This document shows, piece after piece, positions 45,152 to 54,612 of a stretch of DNA of 64,000 nucleotides. The notes below the pieces were generated by a model, which saw nothing but the letters and a program-made list of their open reading frames with translations, had not been told where the DNA came from and did not search any database. The stretch lies in NCBI GenBank assembly GCA_035771175.1, contig CM069603.1, positions 27,992,308 to 28,056,307 on the forward strand. Direction: 5' to 3'. The stretch is from Paratinospora sagittata. Taxonomy: Eukaryota; Streptophyta; Magnoliopsida; Ranunculales; Menispermaceae. The stretch's first letter is position 1; the number at the start of each line of letters is the position of its first letter. The position numbers and the translations under genes were made by a program.

Positions 45152-46256
45152 TTCCTTAACTAAATATCTGAAAAGGTAATACATATCTCTTAATCCTAGA
45201 CTATGCAACTAGTGCTATAGCTAGTGGGGCCTTAATTAAAAAATCTGAGGAAGTGAGCAACCATCAACACCCTTTGTATGTTTTAATATTTAGCTTATTT
45301 TTCTTTATCTTTCTTTCTTTCTTGTTCCCTGTTTTTTTTTTTTTTTCTATTTTTCTTTTAGCCTTTCGTTGTATGTTAGTCATATTTATCTGCTTCTATG
45401 CGCCTTTAAGATGAAATAAGTTTACGTTAGAGATGAGATAATTTATTTAGATAGTTTTAGAATCTTATAATTTGTTTAAATAATTATTAATCTGTTTCTA
45501 TGTGCCTTTAAGAAAACAAATAACAAACTCTAAAATGAACCTGCAGTAAGCCAAACCCATGAGCATGAGTCATGATCAGCTTGGATAATTTACCCATTAT
45601 CACGAGTCACTTTGAAGAAAAAGATGCTGATGGATTATCTTAGTTAAATTGTATGCTTGATATTTATCTACTTGTCTTTTGTTTGCTTAGTTAATTACAT
45701 AGATTATCTCTTTGAACATGTTGGAGTAGTTGAGGCAAGAGTACTTCCATAGCTATATATAGCTAGCTTAATTAATAATAATTAGTAGATATATAACTTT
45801 AGATGCTTCGAGTCATTTATACAACTGTACGTGATTAATGTTGATAAAATGTTTATTTCAACGTCCTTTTTTACTCTATTTTCCAGGCTTGACACATTGG
45901 AGCTTTCTCCATTGCACTCTTGGACGTTATATAGCGTTCATGGGCGAGTGGATGCGACAATTAATGGGAGTAGAGCAATGTATATGGATGAATTTTCTCC
46001 AATCCCAAGCTCTCTCAAAGCTTTTGTTGAGTAATAAGAGAACATAGCAACAGTGTGCATTTTTATGTTAAATCTTACAAACTATGACTATTGGATTCAT
46101 ATATATATGCCAATAATAATGTTCAATTTGTGCATTTTGTGAGAGTAGAGATGTCCAATTTTGGATTTGTTTTAGTGGCTGAAATGATTTATTTCTCTTA
46201 CAAGCAGTAAAATGTTTTGTATTAAATACTTCTATCTTTACATGTTTTTGAAATGT
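45152..46256 (+). other. Least TE-like stretch; possible terminal host exon at 45887-46031
   Basis: A pyrimidine-rich 'ttactctattttccag' ends at 45888 and could be a 3' splice site. The following frame reads RLDTLELSPLHSWTLYSVHG and ends SSLKAFVE at a TAA (46032-46034). A second frame over the same bases is also open (to 46047), which weakens the case. 'ctgaaaaggtaata' near 45166 resembles a 5' splice site. No family is recognised. If real, it is the 3' end of a gene whose body lies elsewhere or has been scattered by the LTR insertion. Confidence 0.25.
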
Positions 46257-46460
46257 CACCAAAAAAAAAAAAATCTGTCACTATAACATTCTTTTATGGC
46301 AGTCTGATCAGAGCTGCCACAAATACCGTCAGAAATAGTTTTTATGGCGGGATGGGTTGTTTTTGTGGCACAATCAAAACTGCCACAAAGCCGCCCAGTA
46401 AAAATCATTTTGTGGCAGTTTTAGTGCTGCCACAAAATTTGTTTTTTTTTTTTTGTAGTG
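46257..46460. mobile_element. Small CACTA-type non-autonomous element
   Basis: The right end is a T-run followed by GTAGTG, the reverse of CACTAC plus A-run, the classic CACTA terminus. The left end CACC plus A-run looks like a decayed partner. Inside, 'tgtggcagttttagtgctgcca' type words occur in both orientations (TGTGGCA / TGCCACA at 46308-46320, 46360-46390 and 46412-46436), like CACTA subterminal repeats. Only about 200 bp, no ORF. A 3-bp target duplication is not clear. Confidence 0.6.
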
Positions 46461-46861
46461 AACGCCTACCCTAAAGTGAAAGATATAGGTACGGCAATAC
46501 TGCAATACTGGATATTTTTATAAAAGCAGCTGAAAGTCTGGACAAAATGTTCATGTTCAACTTTTGACAAGTAATATATTCACAAGTACTATAATTATTA
46601 GTTTTATGTGCGTAAAAAATTTAACTTTATTATAGAATTCTTATTTCCAAGCAATAAATAGTAGGTTCAAAAAAAAAAACAGTAGGTTCATTTTGCAATA
46701 AGTTCAATATATATTGCATTAATTGAAATGAAATAATTTTTTTAAATATAATATACCAGTTTTTTTATAATTAAATATATATAATTTGTATTCGTTGAAA
46801 CTCACAATATATGTGATTTGAGTATTTTTCTTTTTTTTTTTCCGTGGTATAGTACTAAGTT

Positions 46862-47005
46862 TTCATGGTAGCTCCAAACGGTTAAGGCACGCCAATACTT
46901 CTTAAGAGGCATGGATTTTATTCTCCTTGTTACGCTATATGTATAGGAGTTGGACCATAAATGCTAGTTTTCCAGTCCTCTAAGCTCTAAGGTCTCTTTT
47001 GATAA
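46862..47005 (+). mobile_element. Possible tRNA-derived SINE
   Basis: 'tggtagctccaaacggttaaggca' resembles a pol III A box and tRNA head. About 40 nt later 'gaggcatggattttattctcc' resembles a decayed B box (GGTTCGATTCTCC-type). A short unrelated body follows. No poly(A) tail or target duplication was established. A tRNA gene is excluded because no cloverleaf forms. Confidence 0.35.
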
Positions 47006-47030
47006 ACTTGTCAGAATAAAAATAACAATA

Positions 47031-47130
47031 TCTATTCTATATATAATAGTAAAGACCTTGCCACTTTTCATGGTGGAGCCATTTTAGGCATAATCCCAAC
47101 AATACCCCTTTTCCATGTATTTTAAATTTT
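47031..47130 (+). mobile_element. Possible Helitron 5' end
   Basis: TCTATTCTATATATAATAG preceded by A resembles the TC(T)-rich 5' ends of plant Helitrons, which insert between A and T. The downstream 'ccttgccacttttcatggtg' is also of that style. No CTRR 3' end or hairpin was located. Confidence 0.25.
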
Positions 47131-48015
47131 AAATTTCCTTTCAGTTATGGATCTCTAGCAGGGTAGTATAGACATTTCACAAGATTTAATATTATCTTCT
47201 TCTATATATTTTAAAAGATCAAATTTTTCCAGTTTTCTTAACTGTACAAGCCTCACTACCATAGTTCTTTGTGTACGTACCCAGTACTTCCCATATTTTT
47301 CGGTTTTTCAACTGCCACTAACCATTTTCAGTTTTCTTAAGTAACGATGCATAACCTTTATCCCGCCTTCAAGAAATTAACTTTCAAAATCATTAATTCA
47401 ATCCTTCCTATCTATCATTAGAGAATACAAAGAAGCAGGAAGCCATCAAAATCTGATTAGAACTGAAACGACATCTTTGATAGATATCCGATGGCCTGAC
47501 ATCTAATTTGTACGAGGAAAGATGATGTTGGATGGTATTGAAGTCCCTTCATCTCTTCTTTGTGTTGTATTGTTCTTGATTTACATTTGAGTTGTTTGCT
47601 TACTCCTTAATTTCTAATTCCTCTAGCAGATGTAATGTTTTCTAATTTGTTAACAATTTGTGATAGATCATTTCATTAGCTTTTCTACCTACGTTAAATT
47701 TGTTCACTACTGTATGTACTTTTGACACTGCTACATTGAAAATAATACCTTATATAAAGTCTAATTTTTGGGCGTTTATGCTGTCACAAAATAGATATGC
47801 AGAGATTTCTCCAATGAAGAACAAATGATCATTAGGAGGAGGGGAAGAGAACAAAATTATTTTTCTTTGTGGCTCATCATCTCTCTTTATAATACCTCCA
47901 TTTCAGCGAGTGCATGATGATCACCTTCTTCCACCCTCCCTCACATCCTACTTGGCTCTCTCTCTTTATGAAAAAATTATGTACCTTTCACAACATGGGT
48001 TAGATCCTCTTGACA
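47131..48015. other. Unassigned intergenic DNA
   Basis: AT-rich, with no open frame above background and no TE signature. It continues after gypsy B at 57175-57441. Confidence 0.4.
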
Positions 48016-48020
48016 TGTTG

Positions 48021-48920
48021 TGTCACACTCCGATTTTTAAAACTTAAATTTTAAGTAGTAAGAATAAATATTTGCTCTTATCAAGAAAATAGCAAAAGAA
48101 AATCGAGGCATGAATTGTATCCATTTACCTTAACCCTAAAATCTTTACACAGGTAAAAATAAATTTAATAATATCATTTATATTCAAAATAAGGTTACAA
48201 GTTAAGGTAGAAGAATACTCTTTTAATTTCTATATCACGGACTATAGATTCCCATTACACAAATTGAATATTGAGTCATGATGCTATTTGCCCTTGTCTA
48301 TCCATTATGGACACAACAATTTAAATATATTCATTAAGTAGAATTAACAAATTCAAATACAAGGCATAAACATATAAAATAACCCATGACATCTTCAACG
48401 ACCACTATAATGTTCCAAAAGCATTAATTTCTAATACAACCCATTTAATTGATATAATTAATTATTAAATAATTACTCGGTCCAACCGCCAGCAACATTT
48501 ATGGACCTAATGAATATTGAGGTTTCCAATATTCGTCTTGCATGAATGGAAATTTAGAGTAGATTATGGAGTAATTTTTGGTTATTTCCAATAAAAGATA
48601 TTAGAGTTTTGGGTAGTGATTTGGTTTCCAATATTCATCTTGCAAGAATGGAAATTTAGAGTAGTTCATGCAAATTTAGAGTAGATGAAGGAGTAATTTT
48701 TGGTTATTTCTAATAAAAGATATTAGAGTTTTGGGTAGTCATTTGGTTTCCAATATTTATCTTGCATGAATGGAAATTTAGAGTAGATTAAGGAGTAATT
48801 TTTGGTTATTTCTAATAAAAATATTAGAGGATATTGTTAGAAAGGAAAGGAGAGAAAAATATAAATTTTCACACATGTGACAAATCATTGGCCATTAATA
48901 GATCATTTTGGGGTATTACA
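48021..48920 (-). repeat. Gypsy B 3' LTR (left copy, internally deleted)
   Basis: Only 900 bp against 2557 bp for the right LTR. The first about 460 bp match 54613-55080 and the last about 390 bp match the end of the right LTR; about 1.6 kb is missing at about 48483-48530. It has three copies of the 102-bp repeat, one with a 20-bp insertion. The polypurine tract (reverse of tcctacccgcctt) abuts at 48921-48933. Confidence 0.8.
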
Positions 48921-49132
48921 TCCTACCCGCCTTAAAAGAAATTTCGTCCTCGAAATTAAGTTTAAGCTTACTTACTTTATGATGTTTAACTTTCTCCACG
49001 GTTGACCACTTGTATCTCGAAACCTAAAACGTTGAAAATATTCTATTAGTAGTCTATTAAATTTACCAATCCATTGGTGAGTTTGAAGAAAGAATTGATA
49101 GTACACACATAGAATGGAGTATTACTAATTAC

Positions 49133-50440
49133 CTAGAGCGTTCTTTGAAATAAGTCGGCATATTTGGCCTTCATTTCACTTTCGGGTTCCCAAGTGGCTC
49201 TTTCTACTCCATGATGCTTCCACAACACCTTAACTAATGGAATGTCTTTGTTCCTCAAACTATGAACTTTCCAATCTAGGATCTTTAAAGGTCCTTCTTC
49301 ATAGGTGGCATCTGCTTTCACTTTTACTTCTTTCCAATCAATGGTGTGGGAAGGGTCGGGTTCATATTTTCGCAACATCAACACATGGAACACGTTGTGG
49401 ATGGCGGATAAACTAGTTGGCAAGTCTAGTTTGTAAGCATTCTCGCCAATTCGATCACTGATCTTGAACAGACTGATGAACCGAGGCGATAATTTCCCTT
49501 TCTTACCAAACCTCATGATGCCTTTTTGAGGGCTTATTCTCAGAAATACCTTATTACCTTTTTGGAACTCTAAAGGTCAGTGCCTCTTATCTGTGTAGCT
49601 CTTCTGCCTACTCTGTGCAGTAACTACCCTTTTCTGGATCAACTTCACTTTTTCGTTCATCTCAATTATCATATCAGGTCCTGTAAGTACCTTATCTTCC
49701 CAATCGGCCCAACATAGTGGTGATCTACATGGTCGTCCATATAGGGCTTCATATGGAGCCATTTGTATACTTGTTTGGTAACTATTGTTATAAGCAAACT
49801 CTGTTAAGTGCAAGTATTTACTCCAATTTCCCTTAAAATCTAATACACAAGCCCTCAACATATCTTTTAAGATCTGAATAACCCTTTCAGATTGACCATC
49901 TGTTTGAGGATGATAGGCGGTGCTCATCGTTAATTTGGTTCCCAATTCCCGCTGCAAGCTCTACCAGAATTGAGATGTGAATAAGGAATCTCTATCTGAC
50001 ACTATCGATTTGGGTACTTCGTGTAGCTTCACAATCTCTTTAACATATAGCTCACCCATTTTACTAACCGGATCTGTGGATTTAATAGGTAAGAAGTGTG
50101 CCACTTTAATAAGTCGATCCACAATTACCCAAACCTTATCCTCACCTTTCTGATTTCTAGGAAGAGCTCCCACGAAATCCATTGCTATGTTATCTCATTT
50201 CCATTCAGGGATTTTTAATGGTTGTAGCAATCCAGACGGTCTTTTATACCCGGCCTTAACTTGCTGACATGTAAGGCATTTAGACACATATTTGGCCACA
50301 TCTCTCTTCATACCTTTCCACCAGTAGTTTTTTTTCAAATTTTGGTACACCTTATCTTCACCAAGATGTAAAGTGTATTTAGTCTGATGTGCCTCATCAA
50401 ATAAGATCTTTTTAATTTCCTCAATTCTGGGTACACAAAT
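49133..50440 (-). pseudogene. Gypsy B integrase and chromodomain
   Basis: From 50440 down: zinc-binding segment ([20 protein letters not shown], 50240-50340), then [22 protein letters not shown] (first Asp; TGG changed to TGA at about 50193), [15 protein letters not shown], an in-frame TAG at 49961-49963, LTMSTAYHPQTDGQSERVIQ (Glu), EFAYNNSYQTSIQMAPYEAL, YGRPCRSPLCW. After a stop near 49576 comes the C-terminal frame 49133-49516: GKLSPRFISLFKISDRIGEN, AYKLDLP, the 'VFHVLMLRKYEPDPSHTI' linker and chromodomain end VLWKHHGVERATWEPESEM. The DDE residues are present. The TAG is shared with gypsy C. Confidence 0.85.
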
Positions 50441-51400
50441 TCAATCTCTGAACCTCAATAACCCCTCTGAATCGATCTTGAAATTTGCATTTCCATTATT
50501 GGCTCTTGCACCTGCCACCCATTTTATCAATTTTCTATCCTGAGCTTGACCTTCCTTAATTTGATGTAGTAGGTCTGGCTTGCAACTCATACTATATAAA
50601 AAAATCTGGTTTTCACCTTTCTGTACGCCTAAATCATAATCTTCAATCAACTGGTACATCTGGGATTTTTCTGCATCGTTCTTATAAGATTTTTGACTTA
50701 AAGCATCTGCGACTACATTGGCTTTCCCTGGGTGATAATGCAGCTGAAAATCATAATCATTCAGCAATTTCATCCATCTTCTTTGCCTCAAATTTAACTC
50801 CTTTTGCGTATAGATGTACTTCAAACTCTTATGATCAGAGTATAGATCAAATTTCTCTCCATAAAAATAGAGTCTGCATCTCTTCAAGGTAAATACAATA
50901 GCAGCCAATTATAAATCATGAGTCGGGTAATTCTGTTCATGAGTCTTCAGTTGCTTAGAAGCATAAGCAACCGCTTTATCCTTCTGCATCAGAATAGCAC
51001 CAAGACCATTCTTAGAAGCATCAGTGTAAATAACATAACGGACTCCGCTTGCAGGAGTGATCAATATTGGGGTTGTGGTCAATCGTCTCTTCAACTCTTG
51101 AAAGGAATTCTCAAATTTCTCCTCCCAACTAAATTTGGCACCCTTCCTTTTTAGCTTTATCATAGGCTCAGCTAGTCTCGAAAAATTTAGAATAAATCTT
51201 CTATAGAAACCAGCTAGTCCCAAAAAGCTTATAATTTCTATCACTGATTTTGGCTTTTCCCAGTTCATTACTGCTTCAACTGTTGTTGGATCTACGGATA
51301 TCCCTTCTGCTGACACTATGTGGCCCAAAAATTTGACTGACTTCATCCAAAATTCACATTTTTCAAATTTGGCATACAATTGATTTCACCTCAATGTCTC
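50441..51400 (-). pseudogene. Gypsy B RNase H and RT connection
   Basis: Frame 50909-51379: [57 protein letters not shown], '[17 protein letters not shown]' and HDL, then a TAA at 50909-50911. It continues in frame 50441-50908: [57 protein letters not shown] to GLLRFRD. The TAA replaces the usual Glu codon in HDLELAA. Apart from that one stop the domain is nearly intact. Confidence 0.85.
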
Positions 51401-52280
51401 CAAAACTACTGTAAGGTGTTCCTAATGTTCCTCATTGGTCTTCGAATAAACCAAAATATCATCAACAAATACCACTACAAATTTGTCTAGATGAGGCCTC
51501 AACGCCCTATTCATTAGGTACAAATTTGACTCTGAATTCAAAGTGTTCATACCTAGTCCTGAATGTTGTCTTCGGTATATCTGACTCTTTGATTCTAAGT
51601 TGATGATAACCGGACCTTAGGTCGATCTTGGAAAAATAAGTTGCTCCCTTCAGTTGATCGAACAAATCATCTATTCTGGGTAGGGGGTATTTATTCTTGA
51701 CTGTGACTTGATTTAATTTTTTGTAGTCAATACACAGTCTCATCGACCCATCTTTCTTTTTGACAAACAATACTGGTGCTCCCTAGGGTGATTAGCTCGG
51801 CTGGATAAATCCCTTCACACTAAGATCATTAAGTTGAGTCATTAGTTCTATTAATTCGCCAGGGGCCATTCTGTAGGGTGACATGGCTATGGGGTCTGTT
51901 CCAGGGTACAATTCTATCTTGAACTCTACTTCCCGCTTAGAAGGTAATCCTGGTAAATCTTCGGGAAACACTTCAGGAAAGTCTCTAACCACCATGTTCT
52001 CTTCTAATTCCCTCAAGGTCTTTAGAGGCTCAGCTTCTGTTAGGGTTTTGAATTCCTCTTTTTGATTCACAGATTCGAGAAGTGCGGACATGATAATCCT
52101 CGGGATTTTGTTTCTATCCCCATAGATTTTCAACAGCTCTCCCGAAGGTAACCTCAAAGTAATATTCTTTCGAAGGCAATCGATCTGGGCTTAGTACTCA
52201 GATAACCAATCCATTCCCAAGATCACATCATAATCATTAATGGGTAGGAGTATCAATTCAGCTGAAATTAGCTTATCATT
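51401..52280 (-). pseudogene. Gypsy B reverse transcriptase with 36-bp deletion
   Basis: Linker 51792-52157 (LREL, FPEVFPEDLPGLPSKREVEF, SPYRMAPGELIEL), a stop at 51787-51800, then RT 51507-51770: [40 protein letters not shown], '[20 protein letters not shown]'. Relative to gypsy C, 36 bp are missing at about 51524-51532, removing the [10 protein letters not shown]...D block. After it the FVDDILVYS catalytic motif is still readable (about 51445-51475), with TAG and TGA stops at 51423 and 51386. RT activity is lost. Confidence 0.85.
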
Positions 52281-52604
52281 AATTCAAAGGTCACAACTAC
52301 ATTTTTCAGTTGTTGGGACGTTTACTCCTACTGGTGTTGAAATCTTCATAACAACAGATAAAGGTACAGTGGGAAGTTGTAGTTTCCTGGCTAAGTTTTC
52401 AGAAATAAAAGACCTTGATGCTCCAGAATCAAACAAGACTTTAACTGTAACATGAAATAAAATGAAAGTACCTTCCACTACTTCGTTTGCACCAACGTCT
52501 AGCTCAGAATTTCCTTCCGTCATTGCAAAGACTCTGCCTTGATTTTGATTTTGGATTTGATTCTGATTATAGCTTGGACGATTGGCTTGATTTCTTCCTT
52601 GCAC
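52281..52604 (-). pseudogene. Gypsy B aspartic protease
   Basis: The minus-strand frame reads VFAMTEGNSELDVGANEVVE, GTFILFHVTVKVLFDSGASR, SFISENLARKLQLPTVPL. The DSGA active-site motif is intact, unlike the DLGA of gypsy A. It follows the zinc knuckle by about 60 residues and ends before a frame break near 52283. A downstream DYDVILGMDWL-type piece lies at 52190-52240. Confidence 0.8.
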
Positions 52605-53837
52605 ATTGTTGTTGTTTCTGCCAGTTGCCCGGACGAGAATTTTGTCGAACTCCTTGTATAGTGCAGTTTCGTGCCAAATGACCCGGTTGGTTGCATTTGA
52701 AGCAAAGTCTTGTGGCTACTACTTGATCTTTATTCTGTTGGGGTGCACGAATATTGTTCTGTTGCATCTGTTGTTCACCATCATGACTAGACTGTCATGA
52801 TCCATTGTTGTGATTCTGCACCCTGTTCTACTGGTTCCCATTGTTGGACTTGTTCCAATTCCAATTATTACCATTACCACCAAAGTTATTCAGATTTTGC
52901 CTCTTGTTGTGATTACCCTGGTAATCAAAATTCTCTCCTTGAGGCCTTTTGCTTCTGTTCCATATTGCCTCTTGCAGGTTCAATTCTCTCTCTACCAACA
53001 AAGCTCGTTCAACTACCTCTTTATAAGTCTCCAGATTCATAGGAACAACCACCTTTCTAATTTCCATCCTGAGACCCTCTGCGAATCTACTAGCTTTCAT
53101 TTGTTCATTGACTACCAGTTCATGTGCAAATCTGAAAAGTTCAATAAACTTAGCCTCATACTCCGCCACTGTCATGTTCTTATGTGTCAGCCTCACAAAT
53201 TCAGATTGTAATTCTTTTATGTTCGCCTTGGGAAGAATTTATCATAAAATATCTCCTCAAAAGTTGTCCAGGTCATAGTGTTCACGTCCACTATAAGACT
53301 TTCTTTAACCATTCGCCACCAATGTTTGGCCTCACCTATGAATTGGTGAGCCGCAATCGCCACCATTCTTGGACCAGTCACTCCGAGAACTTCCAAGTGT
53401 TCCTTAACCCCTTGGAACCACTTGTCAGCTTCCCTTAAATCTGGTTTTCCTTCAAATTTAGAAGGATGCATACGTTGGAAGTCTCTCAATTGATCTGCCC
53501 ATTCCTTTTCTTCAGGCCTCATGGTGCTTCGAGCTCCTGACTCATTCTGCACTACAATTCTTGGATTCAATTGAGGTTGAGGCATCTGTCTGGTCACCTG
53601 TTCCACTACTTGTCTCACAAATTCTGCCATCATCTCTGGTCCCAAAATGATTCTAGGGGTTGGAACTATTATAGGTCGGACATTCTTTGCTCCAGTAGAG
53701 TCAACATTCGCTGTCAGATTTGCATGTTCTTGCTCCGTCAGCTGAGGTTCAAGTGTTTGTTGTGTCTGCACAACTGGTTCAGTGTCCCTTATGAGATCAC
53801 TAACAGACCTTGTGTTTCTTCTTCGAGGTGCAGCCAT
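52605..53837 (-). pseudogene. Gypsy B gag
   Basis: Starts MAAPRRRNTRSVSDLIRDTE at 53837. Frame to 53217 contains the conserved WADQLRDFQRMHPSKFEGKP, AHQFIGEAKHWWRMVKESL and FYDKFFPR. A frameshift near 53215 leads to 52828-53196: 'MRLTHKNMTVAEYEAKFIEL', FRFAHELVVNEQMKASRF, AEGLRMEI and an Asn-rich tail. A stop near 52800 precedes the CCHC knuckle CFKCNQPGHLARNC (about 52665-52710). This is a complete gag layout (capsid, then knuckle) broken by a few lesions. Gag packages the RNA in the particle. Confidence 0.85.
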
Positions 53838-54596
53838 CTATAAAATTTCAACTCATCTTTAGTACTACATGAGATAATTATTTTCGTTTAGGGTGACTCT
53901 AGATTCAAAATTCTAAGTTCTTGAAAATAAAATGATCCTATTGGTTCAGTTTCTAGGTTTATAAAATTTTGGCAATCTATGATTGTCACAGGGTATAGGA
54001 TTTGGTTTTGATACATGCAAACAAGACAAGCAAACAAACAAACAACACACCACACAACAATGGTATAAAGAAATTCCTAAACTTTCACTTATACCCTCCG
54101 TATTCAAGTGTCCCATACCACTCTAGAAACTTCAATACACCCAAACAATGCGCAAATGTCCTACCAAATAAGGCTTCCCAGATAACCACTATGTCCAAGT
54201 TGTCCCATACCAGTTGAAGGTAGCGATACAAGCTCGTCCAAAGTTGTTAGTCATTCACCAAACCTGGCCTGCTAGTCTCCAAGTTTAAGACTCCTCAAAT
54301 ACCCTTAAATTCCTCCACGTCCCATACCGCTTTGGAAACAAGAATAAAAGATTCATCCTGATCTTAGATTCTAACCAAACAGTTTCCATACAAGTTATCG
54401 TCTCTAACCGATGTCCTAAAAGCTTTGAATTTGTTAGACCCACTGTACTTTCATTCTCGATATTATGTTATAAAGTTTATAATTGGCATATTTATCTAGC
54501 TCAAGTTGGACTCTAATCTCATAAAGATTTGATACCTACTCTCTGATCCTAAGCTTCTCAAAATTTGTTGTAACACTTCCCATGATCTGAAGCCTA
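53838..54596 (-). other. Gypsy B 5' untranslated region
   Basis: Between the primer binding site and the gag start. It holds no supportable gene; a 71-codon frame on the other strand (54002-54217) has no recognisable content. Confidence 0.6.
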
Positions 54597-54609
54597 AGCT
54601 CTGATACCA
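54597..54609 (-). promoter_or_regulatory. Gypsy B primer binding site
   Basis: The plus strand reads gctctgataccaa, so the minus strand reads TTGGTATCAGAGC, an exact initiator tRNA-Met site, 3 bases from the 5' LTR end at 54613. It confirms orientation. Confidence 0.9.
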
Positions 54610-54612
54610 ATC

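Noticed and set aside
46862..47005. Functional tRNA gene
   Set aside because: A-box-like and B-box-like words exist but no acceptor stem or cloverleaf can be drawn.
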